Below, one piece after another: positions 56,799-64,000 of a DNA stretch of 64,000 bases (the stretch's first letter is position 1; every line of letters begins with the position of its first letter). A model generated the notes under the pieces. That model did not search any database. It saw nothing but the letters and a program-made list of their open reading frames with translations, and was not told the origin of the DNA. Origin of the DNA: Methanosphaerula palustris E1-9c (GTDB lineage: Archaea > Halobacteriota > Methanomicrobia > Methanomicrobiales > Methanospirillaceae); contig NC_011832.1 in the NCBI RefSeq assembly GCF_000021965.1, positions 1,054,001 to 1,118,000 on the forward strand, read 5' to 3'. A program made the position numbers and the translations under genes.

Positions 56799-58637
56799 TC
56801 ACTCGACCTCGGCCTCGGCGATCTTCGCGATCAGCCCTTCGAGGACCTGGTCCCGCATCCCTTCGACGAATTTGATCGAGCCGACGACCAGGTGGCCGCC
56901 GCCGCTGATCCCGCCGCCGCTGATCTCGGTCCGGAGTTCCCTGACCATCCGCGGGATGTTCATCAGCACACCCTTGGATCTGAGCACGGCAAAGTCCGGC
57001 CCGAATCCGATCGTGACCACCGGTTCGCCGGCATGTTGCTTGCAGAGCCGGTCGTGTACCTCGCCCGAGGTCTTGCCGGGCGGCGGGAACGTGAACTTGT
57101 GGGCATGGATCTCTACATCGAGCAGGAATAGGTTGGCCCCGTTTGAGAGGGTCTGCTCCCGAACATGTGGCATCGTCGCGGACATCTGGTCCTCAATGGC
57201 AGCGTTCGCCCCTTCGACCAGCAGCCGCACGAACTCGGTGTGCCGCTCGTTCTTGCCGGTCAGGTCCAGGATCTCCTTGATCAGTTCGCGGCCGTCGTTG
57301 AACCGGAGCCAGAACTGTTCGTAGTCGAGGGCCAGGGCCATCGCCTTGCAGTCATCCTCGCTGTACTGCTCCTTGATCAGGTCCAGGTACCGCTGTCGTT
57401 CGGGGGCTTCGCTCCGGTCCCCGACCCCGGCAATCGCCGGCAGGTGGCGGATCAACGACTCCACTGACGGATTGATCAGCCGTGCGATCTCGGTCCCGAG
57501 CATCCCGGCTGTGATTCCGAAGTCTCCGCCGGCATGGTAGGGGTTCACATGTCCGATCAGGTACTGATCGATCACGGCGTCCGGGTGGTGGTGGTCGACG
57601 ACCAGCACCTCGAGCCCGAAGACCTTCGCCAGCTTCAGCGCCGGTTCGTCCTCCTCGGTCGACCCGTTGTCGGTCAGCAGGATCAGCGGCATCTTCTGCC
57701 CATACCTGATGTTGTCCTTCAGGGCAAAGTCGAGGTCCCGAGTGATGTCCTCAATCTCGTAGAACGGCGCCTTAGATGGGGCACGCTTGAAGAGGAAGTA
57801 GTCGGCATCGAAGTCTCCGCCGCTCTGCTTGATCAGCGAGACGACGGCCTGTTCGATGGCTACGGCCGAGCAGATCCCGTCCGCATCTGCATGGTGGCGG
57901 AGCACGATCGGTTGAGAAGTGAAGATTGCACGCCTGATGGCCTTTGCAATCCGTCGCATCTCAGGCCGAAGTTCGGTCATGACTTCGCTCTCGACCATCA
58001 AGGGGATCTCTTCGGGCTCTGCCCGGGCATCGAGCGCCTGCTCGATCCGTTCGGTCACCTCAGCGGCCTCGTCTCCGGTGAGTACCGAGATCGCCCTGAC
58101 TTCGATCTGCAACTGGTTGTTCCGCTGCATGACCTGGCCTTCGAGCTGGACCAGGGATCCGAGTTCTACCTCCGGGTACGCCCTGACCCCGGCTTCGACG
58201 AACGCCGCTGCGTTCTCGCTCCCGGATTCGTCGACGACGGTGAAGATCGTCGGCCCGGAGGTCTGCTTGATCTGGGCGATCTCGCCCATCACCGTCACGG
58301 TCCTTCCGATTCGGTTTCCAAGGTCTGCGAGTCTGGTGACGGTGACGGTCCGCGTGACGGACTTCACCTCGTAGGACGGCAGGATCACTTCTTCAAGATC
58401 GATGTTCCCGTTCGGCCGGATCGCCTTAACTCTGACCAGGATCTCATCCCGTTCAGCGTGTTCGGTCCTGACATTGGTCTTATGGACGAGCCCCTTGACC
58501 CGGTCACTGAGCATCACAAAGGTTCCGAAGTTCGCAAACCCCTGCACCTTTCCTAGATAGATCGCACCCTCTTCGACATCGCCGAGGTCGCATGAGGGTC
58601 CGAGCCGGTATACCACAACTTCTGATGATTGATTCAT
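56799..58637 (-). CDS. RecJ-like DHH-family phosphoesterase with S1 and OB domains
   Basis: The protein has 612 residues. An S1 RNA-binding domain (about 20-80, GAIYLGKVQGFANFGTFVML), an OB-fold domain (about 105-190, GRTVTVMGEIAQIKQTSGPTIFTVVD) and a DHH nuclease domain (LRHHADADGICSAVAIEQA near 255, VVDHHHPDAV near 355) are followed by DHHA1 (GGGISGGGHLVVGS near the end). This is the archaeal RecJ-like type that degrades single-stranded nucleic acids and may act with the replication complex. The ATG at 58637 has AGAGAG as weak SD. L10e lies upstream in the same direction. Confidence 0.9.
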   Translation of the reverse strand: MNQSSEVVVYRLGPSCDLGDVEEGAIYLGKVQGFANFGTFVMLSDRVKGLVHKTNVRTEHAERDEILVRVKAIRPNGNIDLEEVILPSYEVKSVTRTVTVTRLADLGNRIGRTVTVMGEIAQIKQTSGPTIFTVVDESGSENAAAFVEAGVRAYPEVELGSLVQLEGQVMQRNNQLQIEVRAISVLTGDEAAEVTERIEQALDARAEPEEIPLMVESEVMTELRPEMRRIAKAIRRAIFTSQPIVLRHHADADGICSAVAIEQAVVSLIKQSGGDFDADYFLFKRAPSKAPFYEIEDITRDLDFALKDNIRYGQKMPLILLTDNGSTEEDEPALKLAKVFGLEVLVVDHHHPDAVIDQYLIGHVNPYHAGGDFGITAGMLGTEIARLINPSVESLIRHLPAIAGVGDRSEAPERQRYLDLIKEQYSEDDCKAMALALDYEQFWLRFNDGRELIKEILDLTGKNERHTEFVRLLVEGANAAIEDQMSATMPHVREQTLSNGANLFLLDVEIHAHKFTFPPPGKTSGEVHDRLCKQHAGEPVVTIGFGPDFAVLRSKGVLMNIPRMVRELRTEISGGGISGGGHLVVGSIKFVEGMRDQVLEGLIAKIAEAEVE

Positions 58638-58780
58638 ATCTGATCTCTCTTATGTGTCCATATTTTTGAGTGGACGAGGCGTCCTCATCTCTGGTATAGA
58701 GAGTGTGCAGACACCCTTTATATTGTCTCTGGCATGAATGCACACGTCGCCAGGTTCCGCCTGGCAGGGAAAAAAGAATA

Positions 58781-59302
58781 TTACTGGGTATTATCCACCG
58801 GAACGCGCTCGATGACCAGACGGGCTGGTGACGGCAGTTTGTATCCACCGTGCCGCAGTGCATCCTTTGACTTTTCGATGTACTGCTCGTTGGTGTAGAC
58901 GGTGAAGACTTTCTGCTTGGGTTGAACCCTGGCTGCAGTCCCGACTGCCTTTCCAAAGGCCATCCGCATTCCTTCCGAGACACGGTCAGCCCCTGCCCCG
59001 GTCGCCTGCTTGTTCTCCCTGAGGACGTGGTGCGGGTAGGTTCTGATCTTGAAGTGGAAGTTCGCCCTGCCGACCTGGTCCATCATCTTTCTGTTGATCG
59101 CGATACGCGCCGCCTCAAGGGCTGTATGCCTGATCTGACAGGACTCGAGCACTTCAAGCGAGATCTCGACCGGAAACTCCTGACTCAGATTTCCCATCTC
59201 GAACTGAACAATCTTGCTGCCGGGCACACCTCCCATATATTTCCTGCGAGTATATGCCTTCTTTGCAAGGTTCCTATACATTTTGCCTGGTTTTCGTACC
59301 AT
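58781..59302 (-). CDS. rpl10e: 50S ribosomal protein L10e (uL16)
   Basis: This 173-residue protein opens [28 protein letters not shown] and has [36 protein letters not shown], the signature of archaeal L10e, which binds 23S rRNA near the peptidyl-transferase centre. TATA TTTATAAAG on the minus strand (about 59332-59340) and SD GAGGAG stand before the ATG. Confidence 0.97.
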   Translation of the reverse strand: MVRKPGKMYRNLAKKAYTRRKYMGGVPGSKIVQFEMGNLSQEFPVEISLEVLESCQIRHTALEAARIAINRKMMDQVGRANFHFKIRTYPHHVLRENKQATGAGADRVSEGMRMAFGKAVGTAARVQPKQKVFTVYTNEQYIEKSKDALRHGGYKLPSPARLVIERVPVDNTQ

Positions 59303-59363
59303 ATTTCAAAACTCCTCGCTATAATAACGTGCTTTATAAAATGGAGACTGTGGGTATTAAATC

Positions 59364-60122
59364 TTACTGGCTTTGTGCCCGTTCCTCGATCAGACCAAGC
59401 ACATAACGTCTCACCTTCGCGAACTCCACGTCGGTCCGGTCGCGGGGCCGGTCCATCCCGACCGGAACGATCTCGCGGATCGTCCCCGGGCGTGAACTGA
59501 GCACCGCAATCCGGTCTGCCATGTACACGGCTTCGTCGACACTGTGAGTCACAAAGACCACCGTCTTCTTCGTCTCTGCCCAGATATCCAGCAGTTCCTG
59601 CTGCATCGTATTCCGGGTCTGGGCGTCGAGCGCCCCGAACGGCTCGTCCATCAGGATCACGGCCGGGTCGATGGCCAGTGCCCTGGCCACGGCCACCCGC
59701 TGCCGCATCCCCCCGGAGAGTTCGTTCGGGTACCGGTCGGCGAAGGCCTCCAGCCCAACCAGTTTCAGGTACTCCATGGCGACCCTGTACCGCTCCTCCC
59801 TGCCGATCCCCTGCAGTTCCAGCCCGAAGGCGGTGTTGTCGATGACGCGCCTCCAGGGGTACAGCGAATAATCCTGGAAGATCATTGCGAGTTGTCGGCT
59901 CGGACCCTCAACCAGCGTGCCGTCGACCCGGACCTCCCCGATGGTCGGCGTTTCCAGGCCGGCCAGAATTCGGAGCAGCGTCGTCTTCCCGCATCCGGAC
60001 GGGCCGAGGATACAGATGAATTCGCCTTCTTTAATCTCCAGGTCAATCGACTGCAGGGCTGTCATATGTTCGCCCTGGTCGGTGATAAACTCCTTATTTA
60101 CGTTCTTTACCTGGAGTTTCAT
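59364..60122 (-). CDS. NitT/TauT-type ABC transporter ATPase (SsuB/TauB-like)
   Basis: This 252-residue ATPase has Walker A GPSGCGKTTLLRILAG, Q-loop MIFQDYSLYPWRRV, signature LSGGMRQRVAVARAL, Walker B VILMDEPFGALDAQ and VTHSVDEAVYMADR. It energises the permease whose stop overlaps its start as ATGA. The closest relatives serve sulfonates, nitrate or similar anions; with the binding protein upstream it forms a full importer. Confidence 0.93.
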   Translation of the reverse strand: MKLQVKNVNKEFITDQGEHMTALQSIDLEIKEGEFICILGPSGCGKTTLLRILAGLETPTIGEVRVDGTLVEGPSRQLAMIFQDYSLYPWRRVIDNTAFGLELQGIGREERYRVAMEYLKLVGLEAFADRYPNELSGGMRQRVAVARALAIDPAVILMDEPFGALDAQTRNTMQQELLDIWAETKKTVVFVTHSVDEAVYMADRIAVLSSRPGTIREIVPVGMDRPRDRTDVEFAKVRRYVLGLIEERAQSQ

Positions 60123-60928
60123 CGTTCAAGTTCCCTCCACATAAACCACCGCTTCTCAACCGTGCCGAGGAGCAGGTCGACACCGAGGCCGATCACACCG
60201 ATACCGATCATCCCGGCGATAATCACCGGAACCTGCCCGAAGTTGTACGAGTAGAGGATCAGGTAACCAAGCCCCGATGACGTGCCGGGCATCATCTCTG
60301 CGGCCACCACACACATCCATGCGATGCCGAATCCAACTCGGAGACCAGTCCAGATCGTCGGCAGTGCTGCCGGCAGCACCACGGTTCGCAGCATCTGCAG
60401 TTCGTTGGCTCCGAGGATCGCAGCCATCTCGATCCAGGTCTTCTTCACCGATCTGACCCCGTCGAGGGTGTTCAACAACACCGGGAAGAAGGTTCCGAGG
60501 GCGATGATGAAGACCATTGAGGTGAGCCCGATCTTAAACCAGGCCAGGGCCAGCGGAACCCAGGCCAGTGGTGGAACCGGCCGGAAGATCTGGATCAGGG
60601 AGTCGAAGAGGTCATGGACCAACGCCCACCTGCCCATCGCAATCCCGAGGGGGATTGCAATCACCGATCCGACTGCGAATCCGACGATCACCCGCTCAAG
60701 GCTGATGATTGCATTGTCGACCAGCGACCCGGTCCCGAGGATCGGGGTGAACGGGCTGGCGATCACCATCAATACCGACTCCAGCCGCGGGAGGATGAAC
60801 TGATTGTTGATCACTATTGCAACAAGTTCCCATAAAAAGATCAGGAGTATCGGCATGGCCGCTTTGAGCAGCCATCGCCGGTACCTGTTTCCGTGTTTCT
60901 CTGAATTATACTTTGAAAACCAACTCAT
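60119..60928 (-). CDS. NitT/TauT-type ABC transporter permease
   Basis: This permease of 269 residues has about six membrane segments and the BPD_transp_1 motif EMAAILGANELQMLRTVVLPAALPTIWTGLRVGFGIAW. The start is ATG 60928, whose first base abuts the end of the binding-protein gene; a longer frame upstream lies inside that gene and is rejected. It acts as the membrane channel together with the ATPase at 59364. Confidence 0.92.
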   Translation of the reverse strand: MSWFSKYNSEKHGNRYRRWLLKAAMPILLIFLWELVAIVINNQFILPRLESVLMVIASPFTPILGTGSLVDNAIISLERVIVGFAVGSVIAIPLGIAMGRWALVHDLFDSLIQIFRPVPPLAWVPLALAWFKIGLTSMVFIIALGTFFPVLLNTLDGVRSVKKTWIEMAAILGANELQMLRTVVLPAALPTIWTGLRVGFGIAWMCVVAAEMMPGTSSGLGYLILYSYNFGQVPVIIAGMIGIGVIGLGVDLLLGTVEKRWFMWRELER

Positions 60929-62169
60929 TAGACCTCTTTCACCACCACGCCGCTGTCCTTCAGGGCGAACCGGAGCATTACGTCCTGGATCGAGCCCTTG
61001 CTCGGTACAGCGATCTTCAGCGGGTTTCCTGCGGTCGAGCGCTGCTGTGCCCATCCAATGAACGAGTTCCAGTCGCCTGCCGGTGAAGACGCAGCAGCAA
61101 CAAGTCCTGATCCTTCATTATTGATTGGCATGAGTACTTTTATAGGCATTCCTGTGTCGATGGCTGCGATCGCAGGTGGTACTCCTGCATAGCCCATCTG
61201 GACGCTCGAGGTACCTTCCAGCTGCATCAACTGCGGGCCGGCATCGGCTGAAACCAGTTTCACCTCAGCCACCTTTTGGCCGTTCACGATCAGATCGCAG
61301 ACATCGGGCTTGGACTGGGTTGGGTCCTGGGGCTTGAGGGCGATGCCGTAGGTGTCGCTCATGTACTGCCACTTCTTGATCGCGACCAGGAGTCCGGCAG
61401 AGTGCATGTCACCCTTCAGGTAACCGACACCGATCTGCCCGTCGATCTTCGCAGGGGTTACAAACTTGTTCTGGCTGATCATCGTTGTCGCGTTCTGGTA
61501 CGGCCCGAAGTTGAAGAGCAGATTGTCCACCTGGTCTGGAGTGGCGTTGTTGAGCTTCCCGGAGAGCAGGCCGAGAGATTTCTGGGCTGTCACGAACTGA
61601 CGGGTCCCGTTCTTCCAGGAATCCGAGGGAGTCGTGGTGTACTTCACGTTTTTGATCGCACCACTCACCGCACTGCCCGAGGCGACGGAGACATTACCAT
61701 AGGTCAGATTACCCCGGCCGGCCAGCCAGTCTGCCATAATGTCGGCGGATTCATCCTGATGGTCGGTAATATACTGGTCACCAAGGATCGTCAGGGCGCT
61801 CATCGTGTTCACAAAGTCGGGATGCGCTGCGATCAGGTCATCCCGTGCCGTCACGACGCAGCAGGGGTGATCGTTCCAGGATGCGTTGGGCGGGAAATTC
61901 TGCGAGAGGGAGACCAGCTTCGCGATATTTGCATCGAGTCCAATCTGGACGAACGGTTGCCAGGCGATATAGCCGTCGATCTGGTTCATTGCGAGCAGAT
62001 TCGGCATCGGACCGACCCCACCGCTGTACAGGAGATCGACCTCGGTGACCCCGGATGTCGTGTTGTTCGTCTTGGTTCCATTCTGCTGGGATGTAGTAGT
62101 GCACCCTGCAACCATGAGTGCCACGATGACCGCTGCGATCACCATGACAAGCAATTTTGTACGTGCCAT
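60928..62169 (-). CDS. circularly permuted NitT/TauT-family substrate-binding lipoprotein
   Basis: This 413-residue lipoprotein (lipobox MVAGC, Cys23) has the two parts of a NitT/TauT binding protein in reversed order. Residues 41-238 match the usual C-terminal part (LAMNQIDGYIAWQPF, NDHPCCVVTARDD, PDQVDNLLFNFGPYQNATTM). Residues 241-413 match the usual N-terminal part (KIDGQIGVGYLKGDMHS, MGYAGVPPAIAAID, INNEGSGLVAAASS, IAVPSKGSIQDVMLRFAL). The protein ends VVVKEV and the N-part starts VTEVDLLY, which would read on as one strand in the normal order. The fold can close because termini are near. A TATA-like TATTAAATTA (62188-62197) suggests a nearly leaderless message. Ligand unknown. Confidence 0.85.
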   Translation of the reverse strand: MARTKLLVMVIAAVIVALMVAGCTTTSQQNGTKTNNTTSGVTEVDLLYSGGVGPMPNLLAMNQIDGYIAWQPFVQIGLDANIAKLVSLSQNFPPNASWNDHPCCVVTARDDLIAAHPDFVNTMSALTILGDQYITDHQDESADIMADWLAGRGNLTYGNVSVASGSAVSGAIKNVKYTTTPSDSWKNGTRQFVTAQKSLGLLSGKLNNATPDQVDNLLFNFGPYQNATTMISQNKFVTPAKIDGQIGVGYLKGDMHSAGLLVAIKKWQYMSDTYGIALKPQDPTQSKPDVCDLIVNGQKVAEVKLVSADAGPQLMQLEGTSSVQMGYAGVPPAIAAIDTGMPIKVLMPINNEGSGLVAAASSPAGDWNSFIGWAQQRSTAGNPLKIAVPSKGSIQDVMLRFALKDSGVVVKEV

Positions 62170-62217
62170 GCGGTACCATACGATCCATACTAATTTAATA
62201 GCTTCTTCTTTATCCAA

Positions 62218-62419
62218 AATTTTTCTCGTTTAAGGATAATTATCTATTGTTATTGTAAACAATTGTCTAATTTTATCTATCTTTCGTCCAGCAGCAACAG
62301 AGGGGTTCCTGGGAGGTGCTCTCTGATATTTTTTCCGGGTAATGGCTCGTCCCATCGGGATAGGTGCCTTTAATCGTCTCTTGATACCATGCGTATAGTA
62401 TTAGGAGAGGTGCGTATCG
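62218..62419. other. divergent intergenic region
   Basis: This stretch of 202 bases lies between the ABC operon (-) and argH (+). AATTATCTATTGTTATTG near 62237 is AT-rich and may serve as promoter. GCGTATAGTATTAGG near 62390 is the likely argH TATA area. No regulatory RNA was recognised. Confidence 0.4.
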
Positions 62420-63910
62420 TTGGGTATGATACATGATGTTGTACGGGAAGGACGACTGAGTGGGGTTCGATCAGGGGAGGTTGCAGCCTTCCTCTCATCA
62501 CGGAATGCGGATCACTGGATCGCAGAAGCAGACGTACTGGTGGATATTGCTCACCTGTTGATGCTGTACCGGCAGGGGATCATCGAACCGGAACCAGCCG
62601 CCGCTGTGATGGATGTCCTCCTCCGATTTTCGGCAGATGGGGTCCCTGAAGAGGCGTTCGATGAACAGTTCGAGGATATTCATGCAGGGATAGAATCGCT
62701 GCTGATCGCTGAGGTCGGGATCGAACAGGGCGGGCGGCTCCATATCGGCCGGTCCCGAAACGACGAGGTTGCGACCTGTCTGCGCCTCCGGCTCTGCGAG
62801 GAACTGCTGGTGATCGGGGATGCCGTGAACGGTCTCTGTGAGGTGCTGGTCTCGCTCGCCGGGGAACATACTCATTCAGTGATGCCGGGATTCACCCACC
62901 TGCAGCATGCACAGCCGACCACGCTGGCCCATCATCTGCTCAGCTATGCGCAGGCCTTCAGCCGGGACCTGGAGCGACTGCTGTCGACCTACCAGCGGGT
63001 GAACCGGTCGCCCCTTGGGGCAGCTGCATTTGCGTCGACCGGATATCCCATCGATCGGGAGTTCACGGCCACGATGCTCGGCTTTTCTGGAGTGCTTGAG
63101 AATTCGATGGATGCGGTCTCGACCCGGGACTTCGCTCTCGAAGCGCTGGCCGACTGTGCGATCCTGATGGTGAATGCCTCGCGCTGCTGTGAGGAACTGA
63201 TCCTCTGGTCGTCGTCGCTGGTCCGGTTTGTCCAGCTCGACGATGCCTACTGCTCGACCAGTTCGATCATGCCGCAGAAGAAGAACCCCGACACCCTAGA
63301 GATCATGCGGGCCCGGGCTGGATCGGTGATTGGCGCCTCGACGGCGGCGCTTTCGATCGTGAAAGCCCTACCAATGAGTTACAATCGCGACCTGCAGCAA
63401 CTGACCCCCCACCTCTGGGAGGGGATCGGGGATGCGGGAGCATCGATTCGGATCCTGGCCGGGGCTCTTTCGACCGCCACCTTCAACACCGAGCGGATGG
63501 AGACCGAGGCCGGTCGGGGATTCTCGACTGCCACCGAGCTGGCTGATATGATGGTTCGGGAGTGCGGTCTTCCGTTCCGGACCGCCCACCACATCGTCGG
63601 CAGGGCCGTCCGGTCGGGGAGCCTGACCCTTGTCTCGCTGAAGAAGGCCGCGACCGGCGAATCGATCGATCTCACTGCCCTTGGCCTGACTGAAGAGAAA
63701 GTCCAGGCCGCTCTTGACCCGGTTCATGGGATCGAGGCCAGGTCCGTGCTCGGTGGGCCAGCGGTCGCATCTGTCAGCACTGCGATCGAAACACTGCAGG
63801 AGTCCGTAAAAGCCGGCAGGACTGCTATCGCAGAAGAACGATACCGGCGGACCACCGCGATCACCACCCTCATCAAGGAAGCACGGAGGCTGAAAACATT
63901 CCATCAGTAA
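62420..63910 (+). CDS. argH: argininosuccinate lyase
   Basis: This 496-residue enzyme of the fumarase/aspartase superfamily splits argininosuccinate into arginine and fumarate. Visible: GRLHIGRSRNDEVATCLRLRL (near residue 105), MPGFTHLQHAQPTTLAHHLL (near 155), and the signature SSIMPQKKNPDTLEIMRA with the catalytic serine loop near 285. I take the TTG at 62420, with GGAGAGG about 9 bases upstream; the ATG at 62426 is possible. The 3' end overlaps the next frame by about 13 bases. Confidence 0.96.
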   Translation: MGMIHDVVREGRLSGVRSGEVAAFLSSRNADHWIAEADVLVDIAHLLMLYRQGIIEPEPAAAVMDVLLRFSADGVPEEAFDEQFEDIHAGIESLLIAEVGIEQGGRLHIGRSRNDEVATCLRLRLCEELLVIGDAVNGLCEVLVSLAGEHTHSVMPGFTHLQHAQPTTLAHHLLSYAQAFSRDLERLLSTYQRVNRSPLGAAAFASTGYPIDREFTATMLGFSGVLENSMDAVSTRDFALEALADCAILMVNASRCCEELILWSSSLVRFVQLDDAYCSTSSIMPQKKNPDTLEIMRARAGSVIGASTAALSIVKALPMSYNRDLQQLTPHLWEGIGDAGASIRILAGALSTATFNTERMETEAGRGFSTATELADMMVRECGLPFRTAHHIVGRAVRSGSLTLVSLKKAATGESIDLTALGLTEEKVQAALDPVHGIEARSVLGGPAVASVSTAIETLQESVKAGRTAIAEERYRRTTAITTLIKEARRLKTFHQ

Positions 63911-64000
63911 GACTGCAGACCGGCGACCGGGTTGTATGCACCTATGCAGGTTCCCGGCTCGAAGGAACCTATATCACCGAACGGGACGGGATGCGCGTCC
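63898..64000 (+). CDS. GatD-like Glu-tRNA(Gln) amidotransferase subunit D, N-terminal fragment
   Basis: The frame runs off the window end. It reads SVRLQTGDRVVCTYAGSRLE, then GTYITERDGMRV, matching the N-terminal barrel domain of archaeal GatD (GDRV followed by a G-x-x-x-EG turn). The frame has no ATG, GTG or TTG before the conserved part. GGAGG at 63885-63889 would place the start at ATT 63898, inside the end of argH. The start is therefore uncertain. With GatE it makes Gln-tRNA(Gln) from Glu-tRNA(Gln) in archaea. Confidence 0.55.
   Translation, partial: MPSVRLQTGDRVVCTYAGSRLEGTYITERDGMRV

Overview
The window looks like chromosomal DNA of a hydrogenotrophic methanogen of the order Methanomicrobiales; a Methanosphaerula or Methanoregula relative is my best guess. 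The grounds are archaeal TATA/SD signals, a tRNA-Trp whose intron is a C/D-box guide RNA, archaeal L10e, Hef and a GlyRS of the archaeal/eukaryotic type, a Fae-Hps fusion, a bacterial-type gyrase, many PAS histidine kinases of the methanogen style, and mercury-methylation genes hgcAB. No phage, insertion sequence or CRISPR array is visible.

Layout. 1-3315: end of a class II aldolase, a 5'-methylthioinosine-type phosphorylase and a 5'-deoxyadenosine/SAH-type deaminase (a nucleoside salvage set), then a polysaccharide deacetylase. 3489-5071: a CPA2 cation/proton antiporter behind two tandem fluoride riboswitches. 5072-10362: acyl-CoA synthetase, intron-containing tRNA-Trp, an ArsR regulator with matching operators before itself and before hgcAB, then fae-hps. 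10623-17229: surface and membrane proteins (beta-helix/hydrolase fusion, cohesin-like anchored protein) and a DEAD-box RNA helicase. 17328-21333: a geranylgeranyl-reductase-like enzyme and a CbiMNOQ cobalt (or nickel) uptake operon whose first gene appears to start at ACG. 21463-26951: gyrBA and YjbQ.

26948-33155: transporters, a lipoprotein hydrolase, and PAS and kinase sensors. 33320-35590: RND exporter. 35892-42450: zinc-ribbon protein, UPF0147, Hef nuclease-helicase, GlyRS and an HTH protein. 42531-46379: UPF0173 hydrolase, two zinc-ribbon membrane proteins, a hypothetical gene. 46380-47735: a catalase pseudogene broken by many frameshifts. 48073-56180: soluble chemoreceptor, CheW and a 1426-residue hybrid PAS kinase. 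56238-56627: a small gene interrupted by an in-frame TAG. 56799-59302: RecJ-like DHH protein and L10e. 59364-62169: a NitT/TauT ABC transporter whose binding protein is circularly permuted. 62420-64000: argH and the start of a gatD-like gene.

The most notable items are the tandem fluoride riboswitches with an SD region complementary to both aptamers, the circularly permuted binding protein, the ArsR-hgcAB unit with twin TCAA-N6-TTGA operators, the ACG start of cbiM that preserves the metal-binding N-terminus, the alpha/beta-hydrolase domain that has lost its catalytic Ser and apparently its His, and the amber-interrupted gene. All assignments come from reading the sequence; no database search was run.
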